From positions 1,080,001 to 1,144,000 of the forward strand of contig NZ_CP012369.1 in the NCBI RefSeq assembly GCF_001267405.1: a stretch of DNA of 64,000 bases, written 5' to 3'. This document shows, piece after piece, positions 31,612 through 40,152 of the stretch; the first letter of the stretch is position 1, and every line of letters begins with the position of its first letter. The notes under the pieces were generated by a model, which saw only the letters and a program-made list of their open reading frames with translations, was not told the origin of the DNA and did no database searches. The translations under genes and the position numbers were made by a program. This DNA comes from Moorella thermoacetica (GTDB lineage: Bacteria; Bacillota; DSM-521; Neomoorellales; Neomoorellaceae).

Positions 31612-32361
31612 TTAACCCTCCGGGTTGAGACGGTAAAGTTCGCGATACTTGTCCCTGGTGCCGGCCGGATTTTCCGTTTTAATCCGCCTGATTTTCCTTT
31701 TATTTTTTTGCTCATCGTGGTCAATGGCCTGGGCAACGGTACGGATGTTATGGCGTAGCCAATCCCGGAGAATAGAATCGATATACCTGAAATTAAGAGC
31801 ACCGCGCAGTACCGCCCGCCGCAGGGCTTCCTGCAATAACTCCACAGACAGGCGGTCGTCCTGGCACCATTCCCTGAGCTGTTCGCTTTCCAGGGGAGAC
31901 AGGGGCCGGCCAAACTCCTTTTCAAAGGTACGGTACAGTTCTCCGTACTTAACCGCTGTTGGGGCCGCCTCCTTTTCAGGCGTGATTGCCAGGTTATAAT
32001 CCCCCAGGGCTATCCGGGTTAGTTTCGTCCACAGGGGTGCAAAGGAAAAGGTGTTCTGCCAGCGGCCCAGGACCTGGTTATAATAGGGTTCTACGGCCAG
32101 GAGCTTTTTTTCAATCAGGGAGGCGATCAGGTTCTTGATCTCCTCTTCATCGACACTCATGTACTGGCGGAGTTTTTCCGGGGCCGGGAAACGTTCCTGC
32201 TCCACCTGGCGCCAGTGAAAGAGGTGGATTAAAACCATCATTTCTAATTCCGTCAGGCCCAGGCGGGTGTAGAACTTTAACAGCATATCGGGAATAACCA
32301 AGCTACCACATTCCAGCATGGACGCTGTTAGGAGCTCGTAGTTATTACCGCTGATGGCCAT
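31612..32361 (-). CDS. DnaD-domain primosome protein
   Basis: The 249-residue protein has an N-terminal winged-helix DnaD-like domain (LGLTELEMMVLIHLFHWRQ) and the C-terminal DnaB2/DnaD motif (FEKEFGRPLSPLESEQLREW, then YIDSILRDWLRHNI). It remodels origin DNA and helps recruit helicase. It is transcribed leftward together with the DnaI-like loader, divergently from the Asp23-type gene. Confidence 0.88.
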   Translation of the reverse strand: MAISGNNYELLTASMLECGSLVIPDMLLKFYTRLGLTELEMMVLIHLFHWRQVEQERFPAPEKLRQYMSVDEEEIKNLIASLIEKKLLAVEPYYNQVLGRWQNTFSFAPLWTKLTRIALGDYNLAITPEKEAAPTAVKYGELYRTFEKEFGRPLSPLESEQLREWCQDDRLSVELLQEALRRAVLRGALNFRYIDSILRDWLRHNIRTVAQAIDHDEQKNKRKIRRIKTENPAGTRDKYRELYRLNPEG

Positions 32362-32451
32362 TACTTTCCCTCCCCTGGAATCTCGTAGCAGTATTTTATT
32401 ATAGCACCAGGCAGTAATATAACCAAAGACACTCAGGGGTTATAAGGGGCA

Positions 32452-32479
32452 TTGCCTGAATTAGATTTTAGTTTATAAT
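32452..32479 (+). promoter_or_regulatory. Promoter of the Asp23-type gene
   Basis: TTGCCT and TATAAT are 16 nt apart, ending 28 nt before the ATG at 32508. Confidence 0.55.
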
Positions 32480-32507
32480 TAGTTTAGTTAAGGGGAGGTA
32501 AAATCCC

Positions 32508-33341
32508 ATGGATGTTATTGCCCTCATCGGCCCCAGCGGCAGTGGTAAGAGTCACCGGGCCCTGGCAGTAGCCCGCGATTATGCCGCCGAAGCCATTATT
32601 GACGATGGCCTGTTAATCCAGGGCAGCCGGATCCTGGCCGGGGTTTCGGCCAAGGAACAGCCGACCCGGGTGGGGGCCATTAAAACGGCCCTCTTTAACG
32701 ATCCCGAGCGGGCCCGGGAAGTACGGGAGTGCCTGGCTACCATAAACCCGCGCCGGGTCCTGGTAATCAGCACTTCCAGGGAAATGACCCTGCGTATTTG
32801 CGAGCGGCTGGGTATGCCCCGGCCGTCCCGCTGGGTAGATATTTCGGAGATAGCCACCCCCAAGGAGATTTATCGCGCCCGGCAGATCCGCCAGCAGTTG
32901 GGCAAGCACGTGATCCCGGCGCCGACGGTGGAGGTAAAACCGCGCTTTAACGGCCCCCTTATCGAACCCCTGCGCACCTTTCTGCGCCGGCGCCAGGCAC
33001 CGCCGGGAAAGAGCCGGAACCTGTGGGTGGAACAGACAACCGTTCGCCCTACCTTTAATTCCTTGGGGCATTTTTATATCAGCCAGGGCGTCATCGCCCA
33101 GCTGGCCGGCTACCTGGTCGCCACCGGCGGTTTGAGCAGCTCCCGGGTCCAGGTGGAAAATCGGGACGGCAGCCTGGTACTTAACCTGGAGGTAACGGCC
33201 CCTTACGGTGTTTTCCTACCGCCGCTGCTGCAGGCGGCCCAGAAAAGGGTGATGACAAATATTACAAATATGACAGCCCTGGAAGTTGTGGCTGTCAACA
33301 TTACTGTAAGCGGTCTTAAACTGGAGGGTAAAGAAACCTGA
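32508..33341 (+). CDS. P-loop protein with C-terminal Asp23/Gls24 domain
   Basis: The 277-residue protein begins with Walker A GPSGSGKSH (residues 7-15) and a nucleotide-kinase-like N-terminal half (IIDDGLLIQGSRILAG). It ends with an Asp23/Gls24-type domain (about residues 180-275; VIAQLAGYLVATGG, VTAPYGVFLPPLLQAAQKRV). Asp23 proteins are membrane-associated envelope-stress factors; the P-loop fusion has no assigned function that I know. ATG follows GGGGAGG. It is convergent with the beta-CASP gene. Confidence 0.8.
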   Translation: MDVIALIGPSGSGKSHRALAVARDYAAEAIIDDGLLIQGSRILAGVSAKEQPTRVGAIKTALFNDPERAREVRECLATINPRRVLVISTSREMTLRICERLGMPRPSRWVDISEIATPKEIYRARQIRQQLGKHVIPAPTVEVKPRFNGPLIEPLRTFLRRRQAPPGKSRNLWVEQTTVRPTFNSLGHFYISQGVIAQLAGYLVATGGLSSSRVQVENRDGSLVLNLEVTAPYGVFLPPLLQAAQKRVMTNITNMTALEVVAVNITVSGLKLEGKET

Positions 33342-33348
33342 AGGTTTT

Positions 33349-34962
33349 CTAGCCGGCTTTTTCGTCCAGGCCCTGGTTTACCAGGGCCGCTATTTGTTCC
33401 AGCCTGCGTTTGGTACCGGCATAGTCCTGGCGGGCAAAACCGGCCTCCACCAGCGCCTTGAGTTGGACCAGGAGTCGCTGGTAGGCAGCCTCTGCCTCTG
33501 CAGCTGTACTGGTATCTCTGAGGGCAGCTGCCGGTGCCGGGGCAAGCTCTGCCGCTATTGGGAGTAGCTGGACGGTATCCAGCCATCCCGGCACTTCCGT
33601 GGCCAGGCCCAGTTCGGTAGTCAGCAGGCGGGCAAAATCCTCAGCTGCTTCTTTTTCACCATGGGTCACAAATACTTTTCGCGGCGGCTGGTGGAAGGAT
33701 TTTACCCAGTTGAGGAGGCCGGCCTGGTCGGCGTGGGCCGAGAAGCCGTCGATACTGACAATATCCGCCCGGACAGCGATTTCCTCGCCGTGGATACGGA
33801 CCCGTTTCTCCCCTTCCAGCAGGCGCCGTCCCAGGGTACCTGCCGCCTGGTAACCAACCAGGAGAACGGTAGCCTCCGGCCGCCAGAGGTTGTGCTTCAG
33901 GTGGTGTTGTTTAATCCGGCCGGCGTCGGCCATGCCGCTGGCAGAGATTATAATGGCCCCGCCGTGGATTTTATTAATAGCCATGGATTCTTCCGCCGTC
34001 CGGCTGAGGTGCATACCAGGTAAATAAAAGGGGCAAGTACTGCCGTTATGGCTTAGATCTTTGGTTTCAGCATCAAAGTAATCCTGGTGGCGGCAAAAGA
34101 TCTCCGTAGCGGCAACCGCCAGGGGACTATCCAGGTAGATTTTGTCTACCTTGACGGCACCCTGTTGCAGGATGACATTCAGGGCGTACAGGAGGTCCTG
34201 GGTACGTTCCACGGCAAAGGCCGGGATAATCAGGTTACCTCCCTTTTTCATGGTCGCCAGGATAACCTCTTTGAGGAGCTCGATTTTATCTCCCTGGATA
34301 TTATGACGGCGATTACCGTAGGTGGATTCTATCACCAGGTAATCGGTGCTTGCGATAGGAGTTGGGTCATTGACGATGGGCTGGCCAGGATTACCCAGGT
34401 CACCGGAAAAGGTAATCTTAATTTCACCAGCCATGTCCTTGACCCAGAGCTCGACTATAGCCGAGCCCAGGATATGGCCGGCGTCCTGGAGACGCAGGCG
34501 GACACCGGGCAGGATCTCCTGCTCTTCCCGATAGTCCAGGGTCCGGAAGAAATCCAGGCAGGCAGCCGCCTGGGCCGCAGTATAAATAGGTGTTAATATA
34601 GGCAGGCCGGCGCGTTTGTTCTTGCGGTTTTTGCGTTCGACCTCCATCTCCTGGATATGCCCGCAATCTGGTAGAAGGACCCGGGCCAGCTCGGCGGTAA
34701 CCGGAGTTGTGAAGATAGGCCCCTTGAACCCCTGGAGGTAGAGCTTGGGTATGAGGCCACAGTGGTCGATATGGGCATGGGTCAGGATCAGGGCGTCGAT
34801 CGCGCCGGGATTGAAGGGAAAGGGACCGTAGTTACGCTCCTTGATGGCTTTGGAGCCTTGAAACAGGCCACAGTCAATTAGTAAGCGGTAGCGGCCGGTA
34901 TCAAGGAGGTAACAGGAACCGGTAACCGTTCCAGCAGCGCCGCAAAACTGTAATTTAATCAT
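33349..34962 (-). CDS. Beta-CASP metallo-beta-lactamase RNA nuclease (CPSF/YSH1 type)
   Basis: The 537-residue protein has the metal motif HAHIDHCG (about residues 61-68), the GSAIVELW and FSGDLG motifs, and the beta-CASP insert (IESTYGNR, IPAFAVERTQDLL). The final histidine motifs SIDGFSAHADQ and VFVTHGE complete the set. Such proteins act as endo- or exoribonucleases. The last 70 residues form a basic helical extension. Confidence 0.88.
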   Translation of the reverse strand: MIKLQFCGAAGTVTGSCYLLDTGRYRLLIDCGLFQGSKAIKERNYGPFPFNPGAIDALILTHAHIDHCGLIPKLYLQGFKGPIFTTPVTAELARVLLPDCGHIQEMEVERKNRKNKRAGLPILTPIYTAAQAAACLDFFRTLDYREEQEILPGVRLRLQDAGHILGSAIVELWVKDMAGEIKITFSGDLGNPGQPIVNDPTPIASTDYLVIESTYGNRRHNIQGDKIELLKEVILATMKKGGNLIIPAFAVERTQDLLYALNVILQQGAVKVDKIYLDSPLAVAATEIFCRHQDYFDAETKDLSHNGSTCPFYLPGMHLSRTAEESMAINKIHGGAIIISASGMADAGRIKQHHLKHNLWRPEATVLLVGYQAAGTLGRRLLEGEKRVRIHGEEIAVRADIVSIDGFSAHADQAGLLNWVKSFHQPPRKVFVTHGEKEAAEDFARLLTTELGLATEVPGWLDTVQLLPIAAELAPAPAAALRDTSTAAEAEAAYQRLLVQLKALVEAGFARQDYAGTKRRLEQIAALVNQGLDEKAG

Positions 34963-34991
34963 AATTCCTCTCCCGGAAATAATTTTTTCTT

Positions 34992-36206
34992 TTAAGCCTG
35001 GGCTACGGCCCGCTGGTTAAAGGCCAGACGCCGGGCGACAAAGCGTTCCATGCGATTCATGGCTTCTGTCAGGTCGGCCAGGGAGGCGGCATAGGAACAG
35101 CGGATAAAACCTTCGCCACTGGCGCCAAAGGCTGTACCCGGTACTACGGCCACCTTTTCTTCCTTAAGAAGCTCTTCGGCGAAAGTGACGGAATCCAGGC
35201 CGGTGGCAGCTATGGAGGGGAAGATGTAAAAGGCCCCCCGGGGTTCAAAACAATCCAGGCCCATCTCCCGCAGCCGGCTGTAAACCAGGCGCCGTCGCTG
35301 GTCGTATTGCTCCACCATCCTCTCCACGTCCTGGCGGCCGTGGCGCAGGGCTTCCAGGGCCGCCATCTGACCCATGACGGGAGCGCAGAGGATGGTATAC
35401 TGGTGGATTTTAACCATAGCTGCCAGAAAATCGGGATGAGCCGCTACATAACCGATGCGCCATCCGGTCATAGCAAAGGCCTTGGAAAAACCGCTCACCA
35501 GGATGGTGCGCTCCTGCATGCCGGGCAGAGAGGCAAAGGATAACGGTTGGCCCTCATAACGCAATTCTGCATAGATTTCATCGCTGATCACCAGCAGGTT
35601 GTACTTTTCAACCAGCCGGGCAATGGCCTGCATCTCCTCCCGGCTGAGGACGGCGCCGGTCGGGTTATTGGGAAAGCAAAGAATCAAGACTTTACTCCGG
35701 GGGGTAATGTAGTGCTCCAGGCGGGCGGCCGTAAGGGCAAAACCGTCAGTCATTGTCGTCGGGATAGGGACCGGGATACCCCCCGCCAGTTGCGTTATGG
35801 GCTGGTAGGAAACATAACAGGGCTCGGGGATCAAGACTTCATCCCCGGGGTTCAATACCGTCCGCAGTGCCAGGTCGACTGCTTCACTGGCACCAATGGT
35901 CACCATAATCTGCTTCATGGGATCATAGGTCAAGCCGAAACGCCAGGCCAGGTAATCGGCTATGGCCCGGCGCAGTTCGGGCAGGCCGTAGTTGGAGGTG
36001 TACATGGTATAGCCCCGTTCCAGGGATTGGACGCAGGCCTCCCGGATATGCCAGGGAGTGACGAAATCTGGTTCTCCCACCCCGAGGGAGATTACGCCCT
36101 TGGTGCTGGCTACCAGTTCAAAAAAGCGGCGGATTCCTGAAGGCGGCAGATCCCTAACCACCGGTGTGATAAAACGCCTGGCTTCAAAACCGTGGGCAAT
36201 GGTCAT
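34992..36206 (-). CDS. PLP-dependent class I/II aminotransferase
   Basis: The 404-residue protein has the fold-type I signatures: SLGVGEPDF at the N-terminus, NNPTGAVLS, DEIYAELRYEG and the Schiff-base lysine in SGFSKAFAMTGWRIGY. It resembles alanine/aspartate-type aminotransferases. Its start overlaps the Lrp-family gene by four bases, so both are expressed under the upstream T-box. This predicts a role in the biosynthesis or balance of the amino acid that the T-box senses. Confidence 0.9.
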   Translation of the reverse strand: MTIAHGFEARRFITPVVRDLPPSGIRRFFELVASTKGVISLGVGEPDFVTPWHIREACVQSLERGYTMYTSNYGLPELRRAIADYLAWRFGLTYDPMKQIMVTIGASEAVDLALRTVLNPGDEVLIPEPCYVSYQPITQLAGGIPVPIPTTMTDGFALTAARLEHYITPRSKVLILCFPNNPTGAVLSREEMQAIARLVEKYNLLVISDEIYAELRYEGQPLSFASLPGMQERTILVSGFSKAFAMTGWRIGYVAAHPDFLAAMVKIHQYTILCAPVMGQMAALEALRHGRQDVERMVEQYDQRRRLVYSRLREMGLDCFEPRGAFYIFPSIAATGLDSVTFAEELLKEEKVAVVPGTAFGASGEGFIRCSYAASLADLTEAMNRMERFVARRLAFNQRAVAQA

Positions 36207-36685
36207 GGTTGCAACGCCTGCCTCCGGTCTGCTTCTTGATCTTCAAAAATGACGCCATCCTGTTTATACCTTTTAAGGATGAAATGGGTCATGGTACTCT
36301 GGACGTGTTCCAGGGTTGCCAGTTTTTGGGAAACAAAGGAAGCTACTTCTTTGAGGCTCTTACCCTGGACTAGGACCGAGAGATCATACCCCCCTGACAT
36401 GAGGAAAACCGACTTTACCTCCGGATAACGATAGATGCGGCTGGCAATCTCGTCGAAGCCCAGATCCCGCTGGGGTATAACCTTGACGTCAATCAGCGCT
36501 GCTACCTCTTCTTCGCCGGCCTTCTCCCAGTTAATCAGGGTATGATAGCGCAGAATAATCTTTTCTTGCTCCATGGCGGCAATTTCCTTCGCTACCTGGT
36601 CTACCGGCAGGGCCAGCATAATGGCGATTTCTTTAGCGGTTAGCCGGCCGTTGTTTTCAAGGAGATCAAGGATCTTTTTACGCAT
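36203..36685 (-). CDS. Lrp/AsnC-family transcriptional regulator
   Basis: The 160-residue protein has an N-terminal helix-turn-helix (KILDLLENNGRLTAKEIAIM) and an AsnC/RAM ligand-binding domain (VSQKLATLEHVQSTMTHFIL). ATG at 36685 is selected because AGGAGG lies eight bases upstream; longer frames start inside the leader terminator. It is coupled to the aminotransferase and probably senses an amino acid. Confidence 0.9.
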   Translation of the reverse strand: MRKKILDLLENNGRLTAKEIAIMLALPVDQVAKEIAAMEQEKIILRYHTLINWEKAGEEEVAALIDVKVIPQRDLGFDEIASRIYRYPEVKSVFLMSGGYDLSVLVQGKSLKEVASFVSQKLATLEHVQSTMTHFILKRYKQDGVIFEDQEADRRQALQP

Positions 36686-36708
36686 TAACGAATCCTCCTG
36701 TGCCATAT

Positions 36709-36965
36709 AAAAAACCCCTCGCCCCACTCCAAGGGACGAGAGGTTCTTCCCGCGGTACCACCCTCATTGGTCGTACGACCCTGCTTAAGGGCGCTTCCTT
36801 GCGCCTGGCCTTTAACGGGGCCAGCGTCCTACCTTAAGGGTAAACCCTTTTCGGCGGCGGCTCCGGGGTGGCCTTCGGCAGGCCTGCTCCCGGGCTTCCA
36901 CCCTCCCCGGTTCGCTATCAGCAGGAAAACTGCCTACTTCTTCCCATCATTGCCTTTAATCCAGC
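36709..36965 (-). ncRNA. T-box leader
   Basis: The minus strand contains the T-box sequence GGGTGGTACCGCGGGA (36763-36748), then a terminator (CCTCTCGTCCC... to GGGGCGAGGGG and TTTTTT, 36745-36709). A long Stem I precedes it with AG-bulge and terminal-loop sequences. In the specifier region, GAAGGCCACCCCGGAGC, the codon reads GCC (alanine) if the conserved purine follows it, or GGC (glycine) if read one base earlier. Uncharged tRNA would promote read-through into the Lrp/aminotransferase operon. Confidence 0.93.
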
Positions 36966-36980
36966 TTAATTATTGCTTTA

Positions 36981-37010
36981 ATTTTAGCATCGGCCGGTCG
37001 GGGATGTCAA
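36981..37010 (-). promoter_or_regulatory. Promoter of the T-box operon
   Basis: On the minus strand TTGACA (37010-37005) and TAAAAT (36986-36981) are 18 nt apart, with an upstream TGC before the -10. Confidence 0.8.
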
Positions 37011-37018
37011 TATAAAAT

Positions 37019-37981
37019 TTAAGAAGATTGGCGCCAGATGGCTTCGCGGCGCAGGCGCCGGGCCAGGTAAGCCGGATTGGCCAGTTCGTCCCCGGCAACC
37101 CGGCGGATGCTTATGCCTTCCTGGCGGCAATAAAAATCATGGCGCCAGTCGTGATGCCAGGTATCGAGCTCAAAACCCAGCTGACGCCCGGGCAGATAGA
37201 AGGTTATTTTGCCCCCCCGCGTTTCGTAATCCCTGACGATCTCTTCGCCCGGATAGGCTTGGAGGAGAGCCAGGTATAGTGCTTCGGTAGCGGCGGCGGT
37301 AACAACCCTGGTCTCCTGAATATCCTCTTCCGAACCCGGTGCAGTAGCGATTCCTGATGTTGGGTCCTCGTTGCCTTCTTTGCCTGCCGGTTCCGGGGGT
37401 TGTGGGGGTACCGGCGTTGTTTCCGGGAGGGTGGCGGCGGCCCCTGGGGTAGACACTCCCGTGGCTTCCTGGCCCACTCTTTCCTGGACCGCAACCGGGA
37501 TTGCCTCAGGGTCTGCTTTTCTCCCCGGTTCCTCCTGGCCCGACTCTATTTCCTCGCAAACTGGTTCGTCCCTGGCGGTGAGGTCTGTTCCCGCCGGGGT
37601 TGATTCTACCGGTACGACTCCATCGTTGCCAGCTTCGGCGGCGGTGTTCCCCTGGCCTTTCTTTTCCTGCCGGGAGGCCAGGTAACTGGCGATGCCGTTA
37701 CTGATCATCTGCTGGATATCCCGGGGGAAGTTACCAAAGCTTTGCAAGACCCGGCGATCAGGCAGACGCTGGGCGATCAATTGCTCGAGGAGAGCCTGGA
37801 GGTGCTCCTCCCTTCCTTCCAGGACCTCCAGGAGCAAATCTCCCATTTCCTTTACCAGGGTAATCCCCCGGTTTAATTGTTCTTCCCGGGCCGATTCGTC
37901 TTTTAGACTGATGGAGATGGCACACTGGACCAGCTCATCGACACGCTGCAGGACTTCATTTTCCAATCTTTGACTGCGCAA
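37019..37981 (-). CDS. Protein of unknown function with Pro/Glu-rich linker
   Basis: The 320-residue protein has a helical N-terminal domain (about residues 1-110), a low-complexity linker rich in Pro, Glu, Thr and Gly (110-225), and a compact C-terminal domain (FELDTWHHDWRHDF, ISIRRVAGDELANP). It starts with TTG at 37981 behind AGGAGG (9 nt). No family is recognised. It follows the met operon terminator on the same strand and is probably transcribed alone. Confidence 0.6.
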   Translation of the reverse strand: MRSQRLENEVLQRVDELVQCAISISLKDESAREEQLNRGITLVKEMGDLLLEVLEGREEHLQALLEQLIAQRLPDRRVLQSFGNFPRDIQQMISNGIASYLASRQEKKGQGNTAAEAGNDGVVPVESTPAGTDLTARDEPVCEEIESGQEEPGRKADPEAIPVAVQERVGQEATGVSTPGAAATLPETTPVPPQPPEPAGKEGNEDPTSGIATAPGSEEDIQETRVVTAAATEALYLALLQAYPGEEIVRDYETRGGKITFYLPGRQLGFELDTWHHDWRHDFYCRQEGISIRRVAGDELANPAYLARRLRREAIWRQSS

Positions 37982-38056
37982 TCCAATCCACCTCCTGGCA
38001 GCTGTTCCTCCTATCAGTTTATGCGGCCAGGCTGGGAATAAGAACCTTAAAAAAAT

Positions 38057-38076
38057 CCCCGGGGTTAACCCGGGGG
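38057..38076 (-). terminator. Terminator of the acs-hdr-met transcription unit
   Basis: CCCCGGGTTAACCCCGGGG followed by ATTTTTTT on the minus strand, 8 nt after the metF stop. Confidence 0.92.
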
Positions 38077-38083
38077 TCGTTAA

Positions 38084-39004
38084 CTACTCTACCTTGGGAC
38101 GGGGATACAGGCCGGCTTCCTTGACGATGGTGGGGATGATATCTTCCCACATGACGGCCATGATATGGACGCCGGCTACACCCTCGATGGACTGCAGGTG
38201 TTTAATCTGTTCCACACAGATGGCCACCCCTTCGGCCTTGGGGTCGGAGGCTTTTTCCATGCGGTTGACGATTTCGTCGGGGACAATCATCCCGGCCACC
38301 GATTGTTGCATATATTTGGCGGCCCGGGCGGATTTCAGGGGCATGACGCCGGCAATAATTTTGGCTCTTTTATGCAGGCCGCGCTCCCGGACCAGGGCCA
38401 TAAAGCGTTCAAAACGCTCCATATCAAAAATGCACTGGGTTTGAATAAAGTCGGCGCCGGCATTGATCTTCTTCTCCAGGCGCATGACCCGGAACTCAAA
38501 GGGGTCGGCAAAGGGGTTGGCGGCGGCGCCGATGAAGAAGCGGGGTTCCTGGCCCTTAATCTCTTCACCGCAGGCGAATTTTTTCTCATCCCGGAGGTCC
38601 TTCACGATCCGGATCAGCTGGAGGGAATCCACGTCATGGACGTTTTTCGCCGTCGGATGGTTACCAAAAGATTGATGGTCGCCGGACAGGCAGAGGACGT
38701 TCCGCATCCCCAGGCTGTAGGCACCCAGGAGATCACTCTGGAGGGCGATACGGTTGCGGTCCCGAACCGTCATCTGGATAATGGGTTCGCCCCCGGCCTG
38801 GAGGACGTGGACCCCAGCGGCGATACTCGACAGGCGGACGATGGCCGTCTGGTTGTCCGTCAGGTTCATGGCATCAACGTAGTCCTTGAGGAGAGCGGCG
38901 TGCTTCTTGATCTCTGTAGGATCGGCGTGCTTCGGCGGTCCAATCTCACCGCTGACCAGAAATTGCCCCTGGGAGAGGATTTTCGCCATCTTGCTTTCAA
39001 CCAT
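38084..39004 (-). CDS. metF: Methylenetetrahydrofolate reductase, catalytic subunit
   Basis: The 306-residue protein is a MetF-type TIM barrel (FLVSGEIGPPKHADP, LCLSGDHQSFGNHP, FIQTQCIFDMERFERF, AGVMPLKSARAAKYM). It reduces methylene-THF to methyl-THF, the last step of the methyl branch. It overlaps metV by eight bases. In M. thermoacetica MetF is part of the MetVF-HdrABC-MvhD complex; gene order here agrees. It is the last gene before a strong terminator. Confidence 0.95.
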   Translation of the reverse strand: MVESKMAKILSQGQFLVSGEIGPPKHADPTEIKKHAALLKDYVDAMNLTDNQTAIVRLSSIAAGVHVLQAGGEPIIQMTVRDRNRIALQSDLLGAYSLGMRNVLCLSGDHQSFGNHPTAKNVHDVDSLQLIRIVKDLRDEKKFACGEEIKGQEPRFFIGAAANPFADPFEFRVMRLEKKINAGADFIQTQCIFDMERFERFMALVRERGLHKRAKIIAGVMPLKSARAAKYMQQSVAGMIVPDEIVNRMEKASDPKAEGVAICVEQIKHLQSIEGVAGVHIMAVMWEDIIPTIVKEAGLYPRPKVE

Positions 39005-39671
39005 CGATTGTCACATCCTCTCGTACAACTTTCCGCGGCCCGCCATCCCGGGATTTGGACCAGTCCTTGGGCGGCTGGATTTCCATGAGGAGATCCAGTT
39101 TTCCCAGGGCCTGCATCCGGTCGTAGATAAGCTGCCAGGCGCAGGGGGTTTCCGGGTTGACCTCGCATTTGCCACCCTGGGAACCGCCGCAGGGACCGTT
39201 TAAAATGCTCTTGGAGCAGCGGATAATGGGGCAAATACCCCCGGTTTTATAAAGGATACACTCACCGCAGAGGCCGCAGCGTTCTTCCCATACCCCATGG
39301 GCTACGGTGCCGCCGGCAAATTTGGTGTTCAGGGCCGGCACCACCCATTTGTTGTAACGCTCCGCTAGGAACTGGACACCCACACCGCAGGCCAGGGAGA
39401 CAATAGCATCGACATCGTCGGTAACGTATTTGTTGAGCATATCCACGTATTCGGGGTCGCACTGGCGGGTCAGGGTGACTTCAACTGTTTCCAGGGGGTT
39501 GCCTTCTTTTTTACGCAGCAACCGCAATTCGGCGGCCAGAATACCAGTCTCCTTTTCCCCGCCGGCCAGGCAGACGGTCACGCAGCCGCCACAGCCAACC
39601 ACCAGGACCTTTTTAGCATCTTTAATCAAGCCGGCCACTTCGACCAGGGGTTTGCCTTCGGCGATAATCAT
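38997..39671 (-). CDS. metV: MetV, zinc/Fe-S partner of MetF
   Basis: The 224-residue protein resembles the MTHFR C-terminal domain family. It has an N-terminal CGGCVTVC, a middle CDPEYVDM, and the C-terminal cluster CGLCGECILYKTGGICPI plus CNGPCGGSQGGKCEV, all likely metal ligands. It links MetF to the Hdr module in acetogens. It overlaps metF and lies 19 nt after mvhD. Confidence 0.92.
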   Translation of the reverse strand: MIIAEGKPLVEVAGLIKDAKKVLVVGCGGCVTVCLAGGEKETGILAAELRLLRKKEGNPLETVEVTLTRQCDPEYVDMLNKYVTDDVDAIVSLACGVGVQFLAERYNKWVVPALNTKFAGGTVAHGVWEERCGLCGECILYKTGGICPIIRCSKSILNGPCGGSQGGKCEVNPETPCAWQLIYDRMQALGKLDLLMEIQPPKDWSKSRDGGPRKVVREDVTIDG

Positions 39672-39690
39672 CCATATTCACCTGCTTTCT

Positions 39691-40149
39691 TTAAGGGTTG
39701 ACCTTTTGGCTGGGGGTTTTTTCTGTTGCTGCTCCGGGCTTTAATTTCACCGGGCTGGGACCTAGTTTCCGGATGCGGTCGGTAAACTCCCGGGCAATCT
39801 CGGCAAAGCGTGGTCCCATGGCCGCCGAGAGGTTATACATCTCCAGGCGTTCGCCGCCGATACCAATTTCGTCCAGAATTTTCTTGGCCTGCCGTACACG
39901 TCGCTTGGCTCGGAAGTTGCCCTTTAAGAAGTGGCAGTCACCTTCCATGCAACCCAGGACGTAGACCCCGTCAGCCCCGTCTTCAAAGGCTTCCAGTAAA
40001 ACCCGGATATCGGTCTTACCGGAACAGGGCATCTCAATTACCCGGATATTGGCCGGGTATTGGAGACGCATGGACCCGGCCAGGTCGGCGGCCGAATAGG
40101 CGCAGTAGAAACAACAAAAGGCGACGATTTTGGGCTCGAAGTCGGCCAT
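39691..40149 (-). CDS. mvhD: MvhD-like 2Fe-2S electron-transfer subunit
   Basis: The 152-residue protein has the MvhD/HdrA-associated pattern FCCFYCAYSAADLAGS, EMPCSGKTD and YVLGCMEGDCHF, binding a 2Fe-2S cluster. In methanogens MvhD passes electrons from hydrogenase to Hdr; here it sits between hdrA and metV and probably bridges these modules. Its start is 3 nt from the hdrA stop. Confidence 0.93.
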   Translation of the reverse strand: MADFEPKIVAFCCFYCAYSAADLAGSMRLQYPANIRVIEMPCSGKTDIRVLLEAFEDGADGVYVLGCMEGDCHFLKGNFRAKRRVRQAKKILDEIGIGGERLEMYNLSAAMGPRFAEIAREFTDRIRKLGPSPVKLKPGAATEKTPSQKVNP

Positions 40150-40152
40150 TTC

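Noticed and set aside
38165-39088. 307-codon open frame on the plus strand
   Set aside because: It is a shadow of metF and metV on the opposite strand.
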